Source: Kitasatospora griseola
GTDB taxonomy: Bacteria; Actinomycetota; Actinomycetes; Streptomycetales; Streptomycetaceae
Length of the DNA stretch: 39,309 nucleotides
NCBI RefSeq assembly: GCF_014648555.1
Contig: NZ_BMRI01000001.1
Span: 271,443-310,751 of the forward strand
Direction of reading: 5' to 3'
Under the pieces are notes generated by a model. It was not told the origin of the DNA and did no database searches. It saw only the letters and a list, made by a program, of their open reading frames with translations. Shown here in pieces: positions 1 to 7,892 of the stretch. The position numbers were made by a program, and so were the translations under genes. Position 1 is the stretch's first letter, and each line of letters starts with the position of its first letter.

Positions 1-285
1 AGCGAGGTGGACGAGGTCGGCCAGGTCACCTCGGCGATCGTGCTGGCGGCCGCCCGGCTCCCCGACCCTCCGACGGCCGGCCAGCAGGCCGCGCTGCGGG
101 TGGTCGCCCACACCTGGCACGCCACCCTGCTGGCCTGGCTGTCGGGGCGGTCCTCGCTGGCCGAGGTCCGGGCCGACCTGCACACCGCCGCCCGGCTGCT
201 CACCCTCGCCACGCCCGCCCCGGCCGAGGACGAACTGCAACCGGTTCCACCACCTCCCAGGGGCGCCGCGCGGGTCGGCGGCTAG
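1..285 (+). CDS. C-terminal part of a probable TetR-family regulator (partial)
   Basis: The reading frame is open from the first base (Ser-Glu-Val...) to a TAG at 283-285, so only the last 94 residues are present. The text is helical and Ala/Leu-rich, with segments such as HTWHATLLAWLSGRSSLAEV followed by an amphipathic helix. This resembles the last two helices of the ligand-binding/dimerisation domain of TetR regulators (by eye, no HTH visible). The tail is Pro/Arg-rich and probably disordered. It points toward the cobalamin operon, and its stop codon abuts the start of the riboswitch leader. The sequence TAGAGT at 283-288 could be a -10 element for that leader. Whether it regulates the operon cannot be told; another all-helical protein is possible. 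Confidence 0.5.
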   Translation, partial: SEVDEVGQVTSAIVLAAARLPDPPTAGQQAALRVVAHTWHATLLAWLSGRSSLAEVRADLHTAARLLTLATPAPAEDELQPVPPPPRGAARVGG

Positions 286-289
286 AGTC

Positions 290-455
290 TTGGAGGCGCG
301 GAACGGCCCCCACCGGACCGCCGACAACTCCATCCGCCTCCGAGGCCGGGGGAAGCCGGTGCGATTCCGGCACTGACCCGCAACCGTGAGCCGCGCCGTT
401 CGACCGGCGCGGCGCAGTCGGACTGCCCGGCCGGAGACGAGCGGCCCTCCTCCGT
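290..455 (+). promoter_or_regulatory. Cobalamin (AdoCbl) riboswitch
   Basis: The leader shows the cobalamin riboswitch core in order. A GGGGGAAGCCGGTGCGATTC stretch at 348-367 is followed by CCGGCACTGACCCGCAACCG (368-387), the conserved central 'CCCGCAACTG'-type block. After a variable GC-rich hairpin comes a B12-box-like AGTCGGACTGCCCGGCC near 416-432. The element lies 65-230 nt upstream of the first gene of an ECF transporter operon. It most likely represses the operon at high cobalamin, by terminating transcription or hiding the ribosome site (a GAAAGG motif at 505-510). The boundaries are approximate. The riboswitch is the main evidence that the downstream operon serves corrinoid uptake. 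Confidence 0.9.
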
Positions 456-520
456 CGTGGGTCTACGGGCGGCCCGTGCCTTCGGGTCCGCTGCGACCGC
501 TCCCGAAAGGCTTTCTCCCC

Positions 521-1960
521 ATGCTGACCGCTGCCCGCCTGGGCGCCGCCGCACTGGCCGGCGCCCTGCTCGCCGGCGCCGCCGCCGCGCCCGCCCTCGC
601 CGACCCCTCCCCCGACGCGTCCGTCTCCGGCTCCCCGTCCGGTTCGGCCTCGGGCTCGGGCTCGGCCTCCGCCCCGCCGGCGACGCCCGGGGTGCCCGCC
701 GGGCTGTACGGCAAGGGCGACCCGCAGTACGACGGCGTGTGGCGGCAGTCGCTGGCGCTGATCGCCCTGCACCAGGAGCGGGTCGAACCCGCCGACGCGG
801 CCGTGCAGTGGCTGCTCGACCAGCAGTGCGAGGACGGCGGCTGGCCGTCGTACCGGGTCGAGGGCGTGGCCTGCACCCCCGCCGCCGAGGACTCCAACGC
901 CACCTCGATGGCCGTGCAGGCGCTCACCGTGCTCGGCAGCCACCAGCAGCAGGTCACCCGCGGCACCGACTGGCTGCGCGCCAAGCAGACCGTGGACGGC
1001 ACCTGGGCGTACAACCCGGGCGCCCCCGGTGACGCCAACTCCACCGCGCTGGCGGTGAACGCGCTGCTGGCCGCCGGTCTCGACCCGGCCGCGACGTCCG
1101 TCCCGGGCGGGCAGTCCGCCTACGCCGGGCTGGCCTCCTTCCAGCTGGGCTGCTGGTCCCCCGCCGAGCAGCGCGGCGCGTTCGTCTACCAGCCGGTGTC
1201 GGGCGCCCCGGCCGCGCCCAACACGCTCGCCGCCGCGCAGGCCCTGCTGGCCTCCGCGGGCGGGCACCTGCCGGTCACCACCTCCGACCGCAAGGACACC
1301 GCGCCGAAGGCCCTGACCTGCCCGGACACCCCGGGCGACGGCCCCGTCGCGCACGCCGACTCCGCCGAGGCGGACGCCGCCTGGCTGGCCGGCCGACTCG
1401 CCGCCGGCGGGCACCGCCTGATGCTGGACACCCCGGGCGCGGCCGCGACCGCCGACTACAACTCCACCGCCTGGGCGGTGCTCGGCCTGGTCGCCACCGG
1501 CCACCCCGCCGAGGCCGCCAGCGCCGCCGACTGGCTGGCCGGCAACGGCTACGCCTGGGCCGCGCAAGGCAAGAGCGGCACCGACCCGTCGGCCACCGCC
1601 ACCCTGGTGCTGACGGCCCGCGCCGCCAAGCTCGACCCGTACAACTTCGGCGGCGCCAACCTGGTGCAGCTGCTGGCCGACTCCGGCCCCAAGCCGAAGG
1701 TCGGCCCCGTCGGGGGCGACCCGCAGGCCACCCGGGCGCCCGGCTCGGCGATCACCGAACCCGACGAGAACAGCGGCTTCTCGGCCGGCTGGCTGATCGC
1801 CGTCGGCCTGCTCGTCGGCATCGGCGCCGGCATCCTGCTCAGCCTCAACCGCCGCCGCAACAACGCCGCCGCCGCGAGCGCCACGTCCGGCGACGCCTCG
1901 GCCAGGGGCGCCTCGGCCGGGGGCGCCTCGTCGGACGAGAAGCCGGAGCAGGACCGGTGA
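521..1960 (+). CDS. Secreted, membrane-anchored alpha/alpha-toroid protein (prenyltransferase/squalene-cyclase-like repeats; putative corrinoid-binding)
   Basis: 479 residues. The ATG at 521 follows GAAAGG at about 10 nt and begins a clear signal peptide (residues 1-27, ending ALA-D). Next come a Ser/Gly/Pro linker and an alpha-helical repeat domain (about 65-400), then a C-terminal membrane helix (AGWLIAVGLLVGIGAGILL) with an Arg/Asn-rich cytoplasmic tail. The helical domain repeats a D/N-rich turn plus helix: EDSNATSMAVQALTVLG, GDANSTALAVNALLAAG and ADYNSTAWAVLGLVATG. It also has GGWPSY and DGTWAY turns typical of terpenoid-cyclase/prenyltransferase toroids. The same fold forms the cobalamin-binding alpha domain of animal transcobalamin. 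Lying first behind a cobalamin riboswitch, with its stop overlapping the next start (GTGA), it is more likely an extracellular corrinoid-capture protein than an enzyme. That role is inference. Confidence 0.8.
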   Translation: MLTAARLGAAALAGALLAGAAAAPALADPSPDASVSGSPSGSASGSGSASAPPATPGVPAGLYGKGDPQYDGVWRQSLALIALHQERVEPADAAVQWLLDQQCEDGGWPSYRVEGVACTPAAEDSNATSMAVQALTVLGSHQQQVTRGTDWLRAKQTVDGTWAYNPGAPGDANSTALAVNALLAAGLDPAATSVPGGQSAYAGLASFQLGCWSPAEQRGAFVYQPVSGAPAAPNTLAAAQALLASAGGHLPVTTSDRKDTAPKALTCPDTPGDGPVAHADSAEADAAWLAGRLAAGGHRLMLDTPGAAATADYNSTAWAVLGLVATGHPAEAASAADWLAGNGYAWAAQGKSGTDPSATATLVLTARAAKLDPYNFGGANLVQLLADSGPKPKVGPVGGDPQATRAPGSAITEPDENSGFSAGWLIAVGLLVGIGAGILLSLNRRRNNAAAASATSGDASARGASAGGASSDEKPEQDR

Positions 1961-2634
1961 CCGGGCGGATCCGCCGAACTCCCCTGCCCGCAGCGGCGGT
2001 CGTCGCCCTGCTGGGCGTGCTGGCGGCGCTGCTCGGCCCGGCCGCCGGGTCCGCGCAGGCCGCCGACTACCGGTACTGGTCGTTCTGGAAGGGCGGCGCC
2101 GACGGCTGGGCGTTCCAACAGGTCGGCCCGACCGGGAACGTGCCGGCGGACGGGGCGGTGGACGGCTGGCGGTTCGTGCTCAGCCCGGACGGCGGCCAGG
2201 ACGCGCCGCGGCCGTCGCTGCCCGCCGACTTCTCCGCGATCTGCGCGAACACCGCGCCCGACGGCGGCCGCAAGCGGGTCGCCGTGGTGCTCGACTTCGG
2301 CACCGCGAAGGACGCGCCGAACGGTGAGAAGCCCGCCGAGGCCCGCTCGGTGTGCGCCTCGGTGCCGACCGCCGCGAACTCGGCGGAGGTGCTGGCCGCG
2401 GTGGCCGCGCCGCTGCGCTACGACTCCGGCGGGCTGCTGTGCGCGATCGCCGGCTACCCGCGCGCGGGCTGCGGCGAGCAGGTCGCGGCGGGCTCCGACT
2501 CCGCCACCGGGTCCGGCGGTCCGGCCGACAAGGGCGACGGCGGACCGGCCGTCGGCGTGATCGCCGGAGTCGGCGTGGTGGTCCTGCTGGGCGCCGGCGC
2601 CCTCTGGCAGGCCCGTCGCCGCCGCACCCGCTGA
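1957..2634 (+). CDS. Secreted membrane-anchored companion protein (SCO2322-like; possible beta-domain partner in corrinoid capture)
   Basis: 225 residues, starting at a GTG that overlaps the upstream stop by 4 nt, so translation is probably coupled. It has an N-terminal signal peptide (about 1-35, ending AQAA) and an extracellular domain (about 36-175). A Gly/Asp linker and one C-terminal membrane helix (GVIAGVGVVVLLGAGALW) follow, with an RRRRTR tail outside the cleaved part. The domain starts with a Trp/Gly-rich segment: YWSFWKGGADGWAF, then PADGAVDGWRF. It contains four cysteines that could form two disulfides. I recall this protein type in Streptomyces databases as 'SCO2322 family', of unknown function. 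The W...W.F...DG..V.GW.F pattern is reminiscent of the DUF4430 beta domain of transcobalamins. That resemblance is by eye and weak. Confidence 0.72.
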   Translation: MTGRIRRTPLPAAAVVALLGVLAALLGPAAGSAQAADYRYWSFWKGGADGWAFQQVGPTGNVPADGAVDGWRFVLSPDGGQDAPRPSLPADFSAICANTAPDGGRKRVAVVLDFGTAKDAPNGEKPAEARSVCASVPTAANSAEVLAAVAAPLRYDSGGLLCAIAGYPRAGCGEQVAAGSDSATGSGGPADKGDGGPAVGVIAGVGVVVLLGAGALWQARRRRTR

Positions 2635-2636
2635 CC

Positions 2637-3776
2637 ATGTCCGTCGACCGTCTGCGCCGCACCGCCCCCGAGGTCTCGAACTCGGGGGCGGTGCACAGCC
2701 GTTCACTGCCCCGGCAGCTGCACCCGGGCGCCTGGTGGCTGTGGTCGCTGGGCCTCGCGGCGGCGGCCAGCCGGACCACCAATCCGGTGCTCCTGCTGCT
2801 GATCCTGGCGGTGGCGGGCTTCGTGGTGGCCGCCCGGCGCGGCGACGCCCCGTGGGCCCGCTCGTACGCGGCGTTCCTGCGCCTGGGCCTGCTGGTGCTG
2901 GCCGCCCGGGTGGTGTTCGCGGTCGTGCTGGGCTCCCCGGTCGGCGGCACCCACGTCCTGTTCACCCTGCCCCAACTCCCGCTCCCCTCCTGGGCGCAGG
3001 GCGTCCGGCTGGGCGGTTCGGTGAGCCTGGAGGGCATCCTGTTCGCGCTGTACGAGGGCCTGCGCCTCGCGGTGCTGCTGGCCTGCGTGGGCGCGGCGAA
3101 CGCGCTGGCCTCCCCGTCGCGGCTGCTGCGTTCACTGCCGGGCGCGCTGTACGAGGCGGGGGTGGCGGCCGTGGTGGCGATGACCTTCGCGCCGAACCTG
3201 GTCGCGGACGTCCGCCGGCTGCGCGCGGCCCGGCGGCTGCGCGGGCGCACCGACCGGGGGGTGCGCGCGGTGCTGTCGGTCGGACTGCCGGTGCTGGAGG
3301 GCGCGTTGGAGCGTTCGGTGGCGCTGGCGGCGGCGATGGACACCCGCGGCTTCGGCCGCACCGCCGACGTGCCGCGCCGACTGGTGCGCACCGCCGGGGC
3401 GTTGACGCTGGCCGGGCTGCTCGGCGTGTGCGGCGCCACCTACGGCCTGCTCACCGCGGGCAGCCACGCCTGGGCGCTGCCCGTCCTGCTGGCCGGCGTC
3501 GCCGCGTCCGCCGCCGGGCTCGCCCTGGGCGGCCGGCGCTCCGTCCGAACGCGTTACCGGCCCGACCCGTGGGCGCTCCCGGAGTGGCTGACGGCCGCCT
3601 CGGGCGCGCTGGTCGCGGCCGCCCTGATCTGGTACGCGGGCCGCTGGCCGGAGGCCCTGACGCCGTCGGTGGTGCCGCCGACCGCGCCCCGGCTTCCGCT
3701 GCTGCCCGCTGCGGCCGCGCTGATCGGCCTGCTGCCCGCCTTCGTCACCCCCGAGCCGCCCCGGAGCACCAGGTGA
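2637..3776 (+). CDS. Energy-coupling factor transporter transmembrane protein EcfT (CbiQ family)
   Basis: 379 residues. The ATG at 2637 lies 2 nt after the previous stop. The protein has hydrophobic helices near residues 30-110 and 125-155. A cytoplasmic segment follows with ADVRRLRAARRLRGR and MDTRGFGR, the Ala-Arg-Gly-type coupling motifs by which EcfT grips the two ATPases. Further helices run toward the C terminus. This is the family scaffold that joins the ATPase pair to the substrate-binding S component in the membrane. It is longer than the usual 250-270 residues because two to three extra C-terminal helices are present. Its stop overlaps the GTG of the ATPase gene (GTGA), which fits stoichiometric assembly of one transporter. 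Confidence 0.88.
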   Translation: MSVDRLRRTAPEVSNSGAVHSRSLPRQLHPGAWWLWSLGLAAAASRTTNPVLLLLILAVAGFVVAARRGDAPWARSYAAFLRLGLLVLAARVVFAVVLGSPVGGTHVLFTLPQLPLPSWAQGVRLGGSVSLEGILFALYEGLRLAVLLACVGAANALASPSRLLRSLPGALYEAGVAAVVAMTFAPNLVADVRRLRAARRLRGRTDRGVRAVLSVGLPVLEGALERSVALAAAMDTRGFGRTADVPRRLVRTAGALTLAGLLGVCGATYGLLTAGSHAWALPVLLAGVAASAAGLALGGRRSVRTRYRPDPWALPEWLTAASGALVAAALIWYAGRWPEALTPSVVPPTAPRLPLLPAAAALIGLLPAFVTPEPPRSTR

Positions 3777-5374
3777 TCACTTTCGAGCAGGTCGGCGTGC
3801 GGTACGCCGACGCCGCCGAACCCGCCCTGCGCGGCGTCGACCTGACCGTTCCGGAGGGCGAACTGTGCCTGCTGGTCGGCCCGTCGGGCGCCGGCAAGTC
3901 CACCCTGCTGGGCACCGTCTCCGGCCTGGTGCCGCACTTCACCGGCGGCGTGCTGGAGGGCCGGGTCACCGTCGCCGGCCGCGACACCCGCACCCACCGG
4001 CCGCGTGAACTCGCCGACGTGGTCGGCACCGTGGGCCAGGACCCGGCCGGACACTTCGTCACCGACACGGTCGAGGAGGAACTCGCCTACGGCATGGAGT
4101 CGTTGGGCCTGCCGCCCGCCGTGATGCGGCGCCGGGTCGAGGAGACCCTCGACCTGCTCGGCCTCGCCGAGCTGCGCGGCCGGGCGCTCTCCGCGCTCTC
4201 CGGCGGCCAGCGCCAGCGGGTCGCGATCGGCTCGGTGCTGACCGTCCACCCCAAGGTGCTGGTGCTGGACGAGCCCACCTCGGCGCTCGACCCGGGCGCC
4301 GCCGAGGAGGTACTGGCCGTCCTGCAGCGGCTGGTGCACGACCTCGGCACCACCGTCCTGCTGTCCGAGCACCGCCTGGAGCGCGTCGTCCAGTACGCCG
4401 ACCAGGTCCTGCTGCTGCCCGGCCCCGGCGAGCCGCCCGTACTCGGCGCCCCCGCCGCGCTGATGGCCCGCTCGCCCGTCCGCCCCCCGGTGGTCGACCT
4501 CGGCCGGCTGGCGGGCTGGGATCCGCTGCCGCTCACCGTCCGGGACGCCCGGCGGCGCGCGGCGACGCTGCGCGAACGACTGCCCGCGCCGGCCCCTGCC
4601 CCCGCTGCGCCGACCGCTCCCGCGATCGCCACGGTCTCCCGGCTGGTGGTCTCCCGCGGCCCCGTCCCGGCCCTGCGCGGCGTCGAACTCGCCCTGTTCC
4701 CCGGGCAGATCACCGCGCTCATGGGACGCAACGGCGCCGGCAAGTCCACCCTGCTGGGCAGCCTGGTCGGCCTGCACGCCCCCGACTCCGGCACTGTCCG
4801 GGTGGACGGCCGCACGCCGCACAAGTCCCGCCCCAAGGACCTGATCCGCTCCGTCGGCCTGGTCCCGCAGGACCCGCGCGACCTGCTGTACGCCGAGACC
4901 GTCGCGGACGAGTGCACCGCCGCCGACCAGGACGCCGGCGCCGAACCCGGCGCCTGCCGGAGCATCCTGGCCGCCCTGCTCCCCGGCATCGACGACCGGT
5001 GCCACCCCCGCGACCTCTCCGAGGGCCAGCGCCTCACCCTCGCGCTCGCCGTCGTGCTCACCGCCCGCCCGCCGGTCCTGCTCCTCGACGAACCCACCCG
5101 CGGCCTCGACTACGCCGCCAAGGCCCGCCTCGTCGAGATCCTGCGCGCCCTCGCCGCCGACGGCCACACCGTCCTGCTCGCCACCCACGACGTCGAACTC
5201 GCCGCCGAACTCGCCCACCGCACGGCCGTCCTGGCCGAGGGCGAGATCGTCGCCGACGGACCCACGCCCGAAGTCGTCCTCGCCTCGCCCACCTTCGCCC
5301 CGCAGACCGCGAAGATCCTCCCCCCGTACCTCACCGTCCCCGAAGTCGCCGCCGCCCTCAGGGAGTTGCCATGA
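3773..5374 (+). CDS. ECF transporter ATP-binding protein, two fused ABC domains (EcfA)
   Basis: 533 residues, GTG start overlapping the ecfT-like stop. Two complete ABC domains lie in one chain. The N-terminal half has Walker A GPSGAGKST, Q-loop VGQDPAGHFV, signature LSGGQRQRVAIG, Walker B VLVLDEPTSALD and switch His in LLSEHRLE. The C-terminal half has Walker A GRNGAGKST, Q-loop VPQDPRDLLY, a slightly degenerate signature LSEGQRLTLALA, Walker B VLLLDEPTRGLD and LLATHDVE. A Pro/Ala-rich linker joins them. Many ECF systems encode the two ATPases as separate genes; here they are fused. It energises uptake of the substrate bound by the S component encoded next (ATGA overlap). The substrate is inferred to be a corrinoid from the riboswitch. 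Confidence 0.9.
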   Translation: MITFEQVGVRYADAAEPALRGVDLTVPEGELCLLVGPSGAGKSTLLGTVSGLVPHFTGGVLEGRVTVAGRDTRTHRPRELADVVGTVGQDPAGHFVTDTVEEELAYGMESLGLPPAVMRRRVEETLDLLGLAELRGRALSALSGGQRQRVAIGSVLTVHPKVLVLDEPTSALDPGAAEEVLAVLQRLVHDLGTTVLLSEHRLERVVQYADQVLLLPGPGEPPVLGAPAALMARSPVRPPVVDLGRLAGWDPLPLTVRDARRRAATLRERLPAPAPAPAAPTAPAIATVSRLVVSRGPVPALRGVELALFPGQITALMGRNGAGKSTLLGSLVGLHAPDSGTVRVDGRTPHKSRPKDLIRSVGLVPQDPRDLLYAETVADECTAADQDAGAEPGACRSILAALLPGIDDRCHPRDLSEGQRLTLALAVVLTARPPVLLLDEPTRGLDYAAKARLVEILRALAADGHTVLLATHDVELAAELAHRTAVLAEGEIVADGPTPEVVLASPTFAPQTAKILPPYLTVPEVAAALRELP

Positions 5375-6186
5375 CCTCCGGGGAACTCGCCCGCCCCGTG
5401 CCGCTCGGACGGCGCTCGGCGCTCGCGCTCGCCCTGGTCTCCGCGGTCGGCGTCGCCGCGTTCGGGTGGCCGCTGCTCGCCGCCCGCGACTCCGACCTGG
5501 TCGGCCACTCCACCGACGCGCCCTGGCTGTTCGCCCTGCTGCTGCCGCTGCTGCTCGCCGTCCTGGTCGCCCAGCTCTCCGAGGGCCGCACCGCCGCCGG
5601 CGCCCCCGGCCTGGACGCCAAGGCCGTCGCCATGCTCGGCGTCCTGGCCGCCGCCGGCGCCGCACTGCGCCCGCTCGGCGCGGGCACCGCCGGGCTGGAG
5701 CCGATGTTCTTCCTGATGGTGCTCTCCGGACGCGCCCTCGGCCCGGGCTTCGGCTTCGTCCTCGGCGCGCTCTCCATGTTCGCCTCCGGCCTGCTCACCG
5801 GCGGCGTCGGACCCTGGCTGCCGTTCCAGATGCTCGCCATGGGCTGGGTCTGCCTCGGCGCCGGCCTCCTCCCGGGCGCCGCCCGCCTGCGCGGCCGCGC
5901 CGAACTCCTGGTGCTCGCCCTCTACGGCGTCGTCTCCGCCGTCGGCTACGGCACCGTGATGAACCTTCAGGGCTGGCCCTACATCGGCGGCCTGAGCACC
6001 TCGATCTCCTTCGTCCCCGGCGACCCCCTCCCCGCCAACCTCACCCGCTTCGCCCTCTACTGCCTCACCACCTCCCTCGGCTGGGACCTCCCCCGCGCCG
6101 CCCTCACCGCCGTCCTCTGCCTCACCGTCGGCGGCCCCCTCCTGCGCACCCTCCGCCGCGCCACCCGCCGCGCCGCTTTCCACTAG
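5371..6186 (+). CDS. ECF transporter substrate-binding S component (putative cobalamin-specific, CbrT-like)
   Basis: 271 residues. The ATG at 5371 overlaps the ATPase stop (ATGA). Six to seven hydrophobic helices are visible, with a first helix after a short basic N terminus. Small-residue-rich membrane segments such as GFGFVLGALSMFASGLLTGG are typical of ECF S components (type III membrane proteins that bind vitamins). The MNLQGWPYIGGLSTS segment near residue 195 may line the binding site. Dedicated pairing with EcfT/EcfA, together with the upstream cobalamin riboswitch, argues for cobalamin or another corrinoid. Sequence alone cannot exclude a precursor such as cobinamide or dimethylbenzimidazole. 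It is the last gene of the operon; a convergent peptidase gene follows 27 nt later. Confidence 0.82.
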   Translation: MTSGELARPVPLGRRSALALALVSAVGVAAFGWPLLAARDSDLVGHSTDAPWLFALLLPLLLAVLVAQLSEGRTAAGAPGLDAKAVAMLGVLAAAGAALRPLGAGTAGLEPMFFLMVLSGRALGPGFGFVLGALSMFASGLLTGGVGPWLPFQMLAMGWVCLGAGLLPGAARLRGRAELLVLALYGVVSAVGYGTVMNLQGWPYIGGLSTSISFVPGDPLPANLTRFALYCLTTSLGWDLPRAALTAVLCLTVGGPLLRTLRRATRRAAFH

Positions 6187-6194
6187 GTGCTGCG

Positions 6195-6228
6195 GGTCAC
6201 CGGTTGGCGCAGGTCACCGGTTTGCGCA
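6195..6228. repeat. 17-bp tandem duplication at the peptidase 3' end
   Basis: Two adjacent 17-bp units (6195-6211 and 6212-6228) differ at one base. On the minus strand each reads TGC GCN AAC CGG TGA plus CC. The inner unit supplies the real last codons Cys-Ala-Asn-Arg-stop of the peptidase. The outer unit is an untranslated copy just beyond the stop, out of frame by two. Confidence 0.85.
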
Positions 6229-7686
6229 GGTGAGGTCCTTCGCGGGCAGCCGGCCCGTGGTCAGGTAGCGCGTGAACGCGCCGTCCGCGCAGGACGGGCC
6301 GGCCACCACCACGCCGTGGCCCTCGCCGCCGGCGACCGTGACCATCCGGGAGCCGTGCAGGGCGCGCCGCATGCCCTGGGCCATGGCGAGCGTCGCCTGC
6401 GGGTCCCACTGGTTCTGCACGATCAGCGCGTCGACGTCGTTGTTGACCGCAGTGGCCGGCTCGACCGCCGCCGACTTCCAGAACGCACACGGCTGGATGT
6501 TCGCCCCCAGGTCGCCGGCCAGCGGGTACGTGGCCCGGTCGGCGATCGCGTCGCGGCGGTACTGCTCGGGGTCGCGCGGCCAGCTGCGGGTGTCGCCGCA
6601 GAACACCGCCCAGGTGACGGCCGTCCGGTTGTCGTCCACGACGCCCGGCGGGACGCCCGGCGCGGCCGGCCCGCCCGCAGCCGCGGCCTTCAGCGCGACG
6701 ATCCACGGTGTGACGGCCTCGACCTGCACGAACGCGCGGTACCCCGAACGGATGGCGTCGCCGTCGAGCGCCTTCCCGTCGTCGGTCGGGACGGGCGTCC
6801 GACCGGCCTGCTCCACCAGCTCCCAGTACGTCCGGCGCACCTCCGCCGCGGTGGCCCCCAGCCCGTAGGCTGCGTCACGCTCGGCGGCCCACTCCGTCCA
6901 GCGGGTGAAGGCGAGTTCGGCCGCCGTCGACCAGCCCCGAAAGGTCCCCCGCCAGGCGAGCTTCGGATCGAGCGCGCTGTCGAGCACGATCCGGTCCGAG
7001 CGCTGCGGGAACATCTGCGTGTAGACGGCGCCCAGGTACGTCCCGTACGAGTACCCGAAGTAGGAGATCCGCCGTTCGCCCAGCACCGCCCGGACGAGGT
7101 CCATGTCCCGCGCCGTGTTCCGGGTGGTGATGTGCGGCAGCACGTCCCCCGCCTTCGCCCAGCACTTGTCGGCCACCGACCGGGCCCGCTCCACGTCCTT
7201 GCCGAACGTGGCTTCCCGGTAAGGGCGTTGGAGGCTGCGCTCGTCCTCCGTCAGGTCGCAGCCGACCGGCGAGCTCTGCCCGACCCCGCGCGGATCGAAC
7301 CCGACCAGGTCGAACCGCGCCCGCACCGCCGCCGGCAGCAGCGGCTCCATCTCCGCCGGCATCGTCAGCCCTTGACTGCCCGGCCCCCCGGGGTTCATCA
7401 GCAGCACCCCGTGCCGCTCCTTCGCGCTCCCCGCCCTGACCCGCGAGATCGCGATCTCGATCGTCCGGCCCGTCGGCTTCGCGTAGTCCAGCGGCACCTT
7501 CACCTTCGCGCACTCGAACGCCGGGAGCCCGCCCATCTCGCAGCGCTCCCACCGGAGTTCCTGCTGCGCGTACCGCTGCAACGGATCCCCCGCCGCGAAC
7601 GCCGTCGCCGGAGTGAGCGCCGCCAGCACGGCCGCCACCGCCCCCACCGTCAGCAGGGAAGTCGTTCGCCCGTCTCGCAGAACCAT
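6214..7686 (-). CDS. Secreted alpha/beta-hydrolase, tripeptidyl-aminopeptidase (TAP/SlpD-E) family S33 peptidase
   Basis: 490 residues. The ATG at 7686 is preceded by AGAGGAC at about 5 nt; a longer in-frame extension lacks a ribosome site. A signal peptide covers about residues 1-33 (ending AFAAGD, no lipobox). The oxyanion-hole loop GGPGSQG (100-106), FDPRGVGQSSP, the nucleophile elbow GYSYGTYLG (Ser213), NQWDP (Asp428) and GEGHGV (His457) form a complete catalytic set. The C-terminal TAP-like domain with the late Cys is present. Streptomyces homologues release N-terminal tripeptides from proteins outside the cell. It is convergent with the cobalamin operon and divergent from a MerR gene. 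The exact peptide preference is unknown. Confidence 0.88.
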   Translation of the reverse strand: MVLRDGRTTSLLTVGAVAAVLAALTPATAFAAGDPLQRYAQQELRWERCEMGGLPAFECAKVKVPLDYAKPTGRTIEIAISRVRAGSAKERHGVLLMNPGGPGSQGLTMPAEMEPLLPAAVRARFDLVGFDPRGVGQSSPVGCDLTEDERSLQRPYREATFGKDVERARSVADKCWAKAGDVLPHITTRNTARDMDLVRAVLGERRISYFGYSYGTYLGAVYTQMFPQRSDRIVLDSALDPKLAWRGTFRGWSTAAELAFTRWTEWAAERDAAYGLGATAAEVRRTYWELVEQAGRTPVPTDDGKALDGDAIRSGYRAFVQVEAVTPWIVALKAAAAGGPAAPGVPPGVVDDNRTAVTWAVFCGDTRSWPRDPEQYRRDAIADRATYPLAGDLGANIQPCAFWKSAAVEPATAVNNDVDALIVQNQWDPQATLAMAQGMRRALHGSRMVTVAGGEGHGVVVAGPSCADGAFTRYLTTGRLPAKDLTCANR

Positions 7687-7855
7687 GCCAGTCCTCTGTG
7701 CAGAATCAGTGCCTCGGATCACCTCCAGTCTCCGTTCCGCCACCCCCGCCCCACGTACCGCCGCAGGATGGCCCTGCCCTCCAACCTGCGGCGTACTGAC
7801 CGGCATTGACTTCCCACCACACTCCCACCCCGCGTCCTCCGCCGGACCCGGCGGC

Positions 7856-7886
7856 TTGTCCCTCCCCCAGGGGCAGCGGGCACAGT
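7856..7886 (+). promoter_or_regulatory. Candidate MerR-type autoregulated promoter, leaderless
   Basis: TTGTCC (7856-7861), a 19-nt spacer and CACAGT (7881-7886) have the over-long spacing of MerR-controlled promoters. The spacer holds CCCC-A-GGGG centred at 7869. The GTG start lies 6 nt after the -10 hexamer and has no ribosome site, so the transcript is probably leaderless. Confidence 0.5.
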
Positions 7887-7892
7887 GATCCC

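Noticed and set aside
200..1567. Long minus-strand open frame opposite the toroid gene
   Set aside because: Antisense shadow of a high-GC gene: Gly/Arg-rich low-complexity text, no ribosome site, and it would cover the riboswitch.
2735..3772. Extension of the EcfA frame upstream over the EcfT gene
   Set aside because: The upstream part is Arg/Gly/Ala shadow sequence; ABC homology begins at GTG 3773, which overlaps the previous stop.
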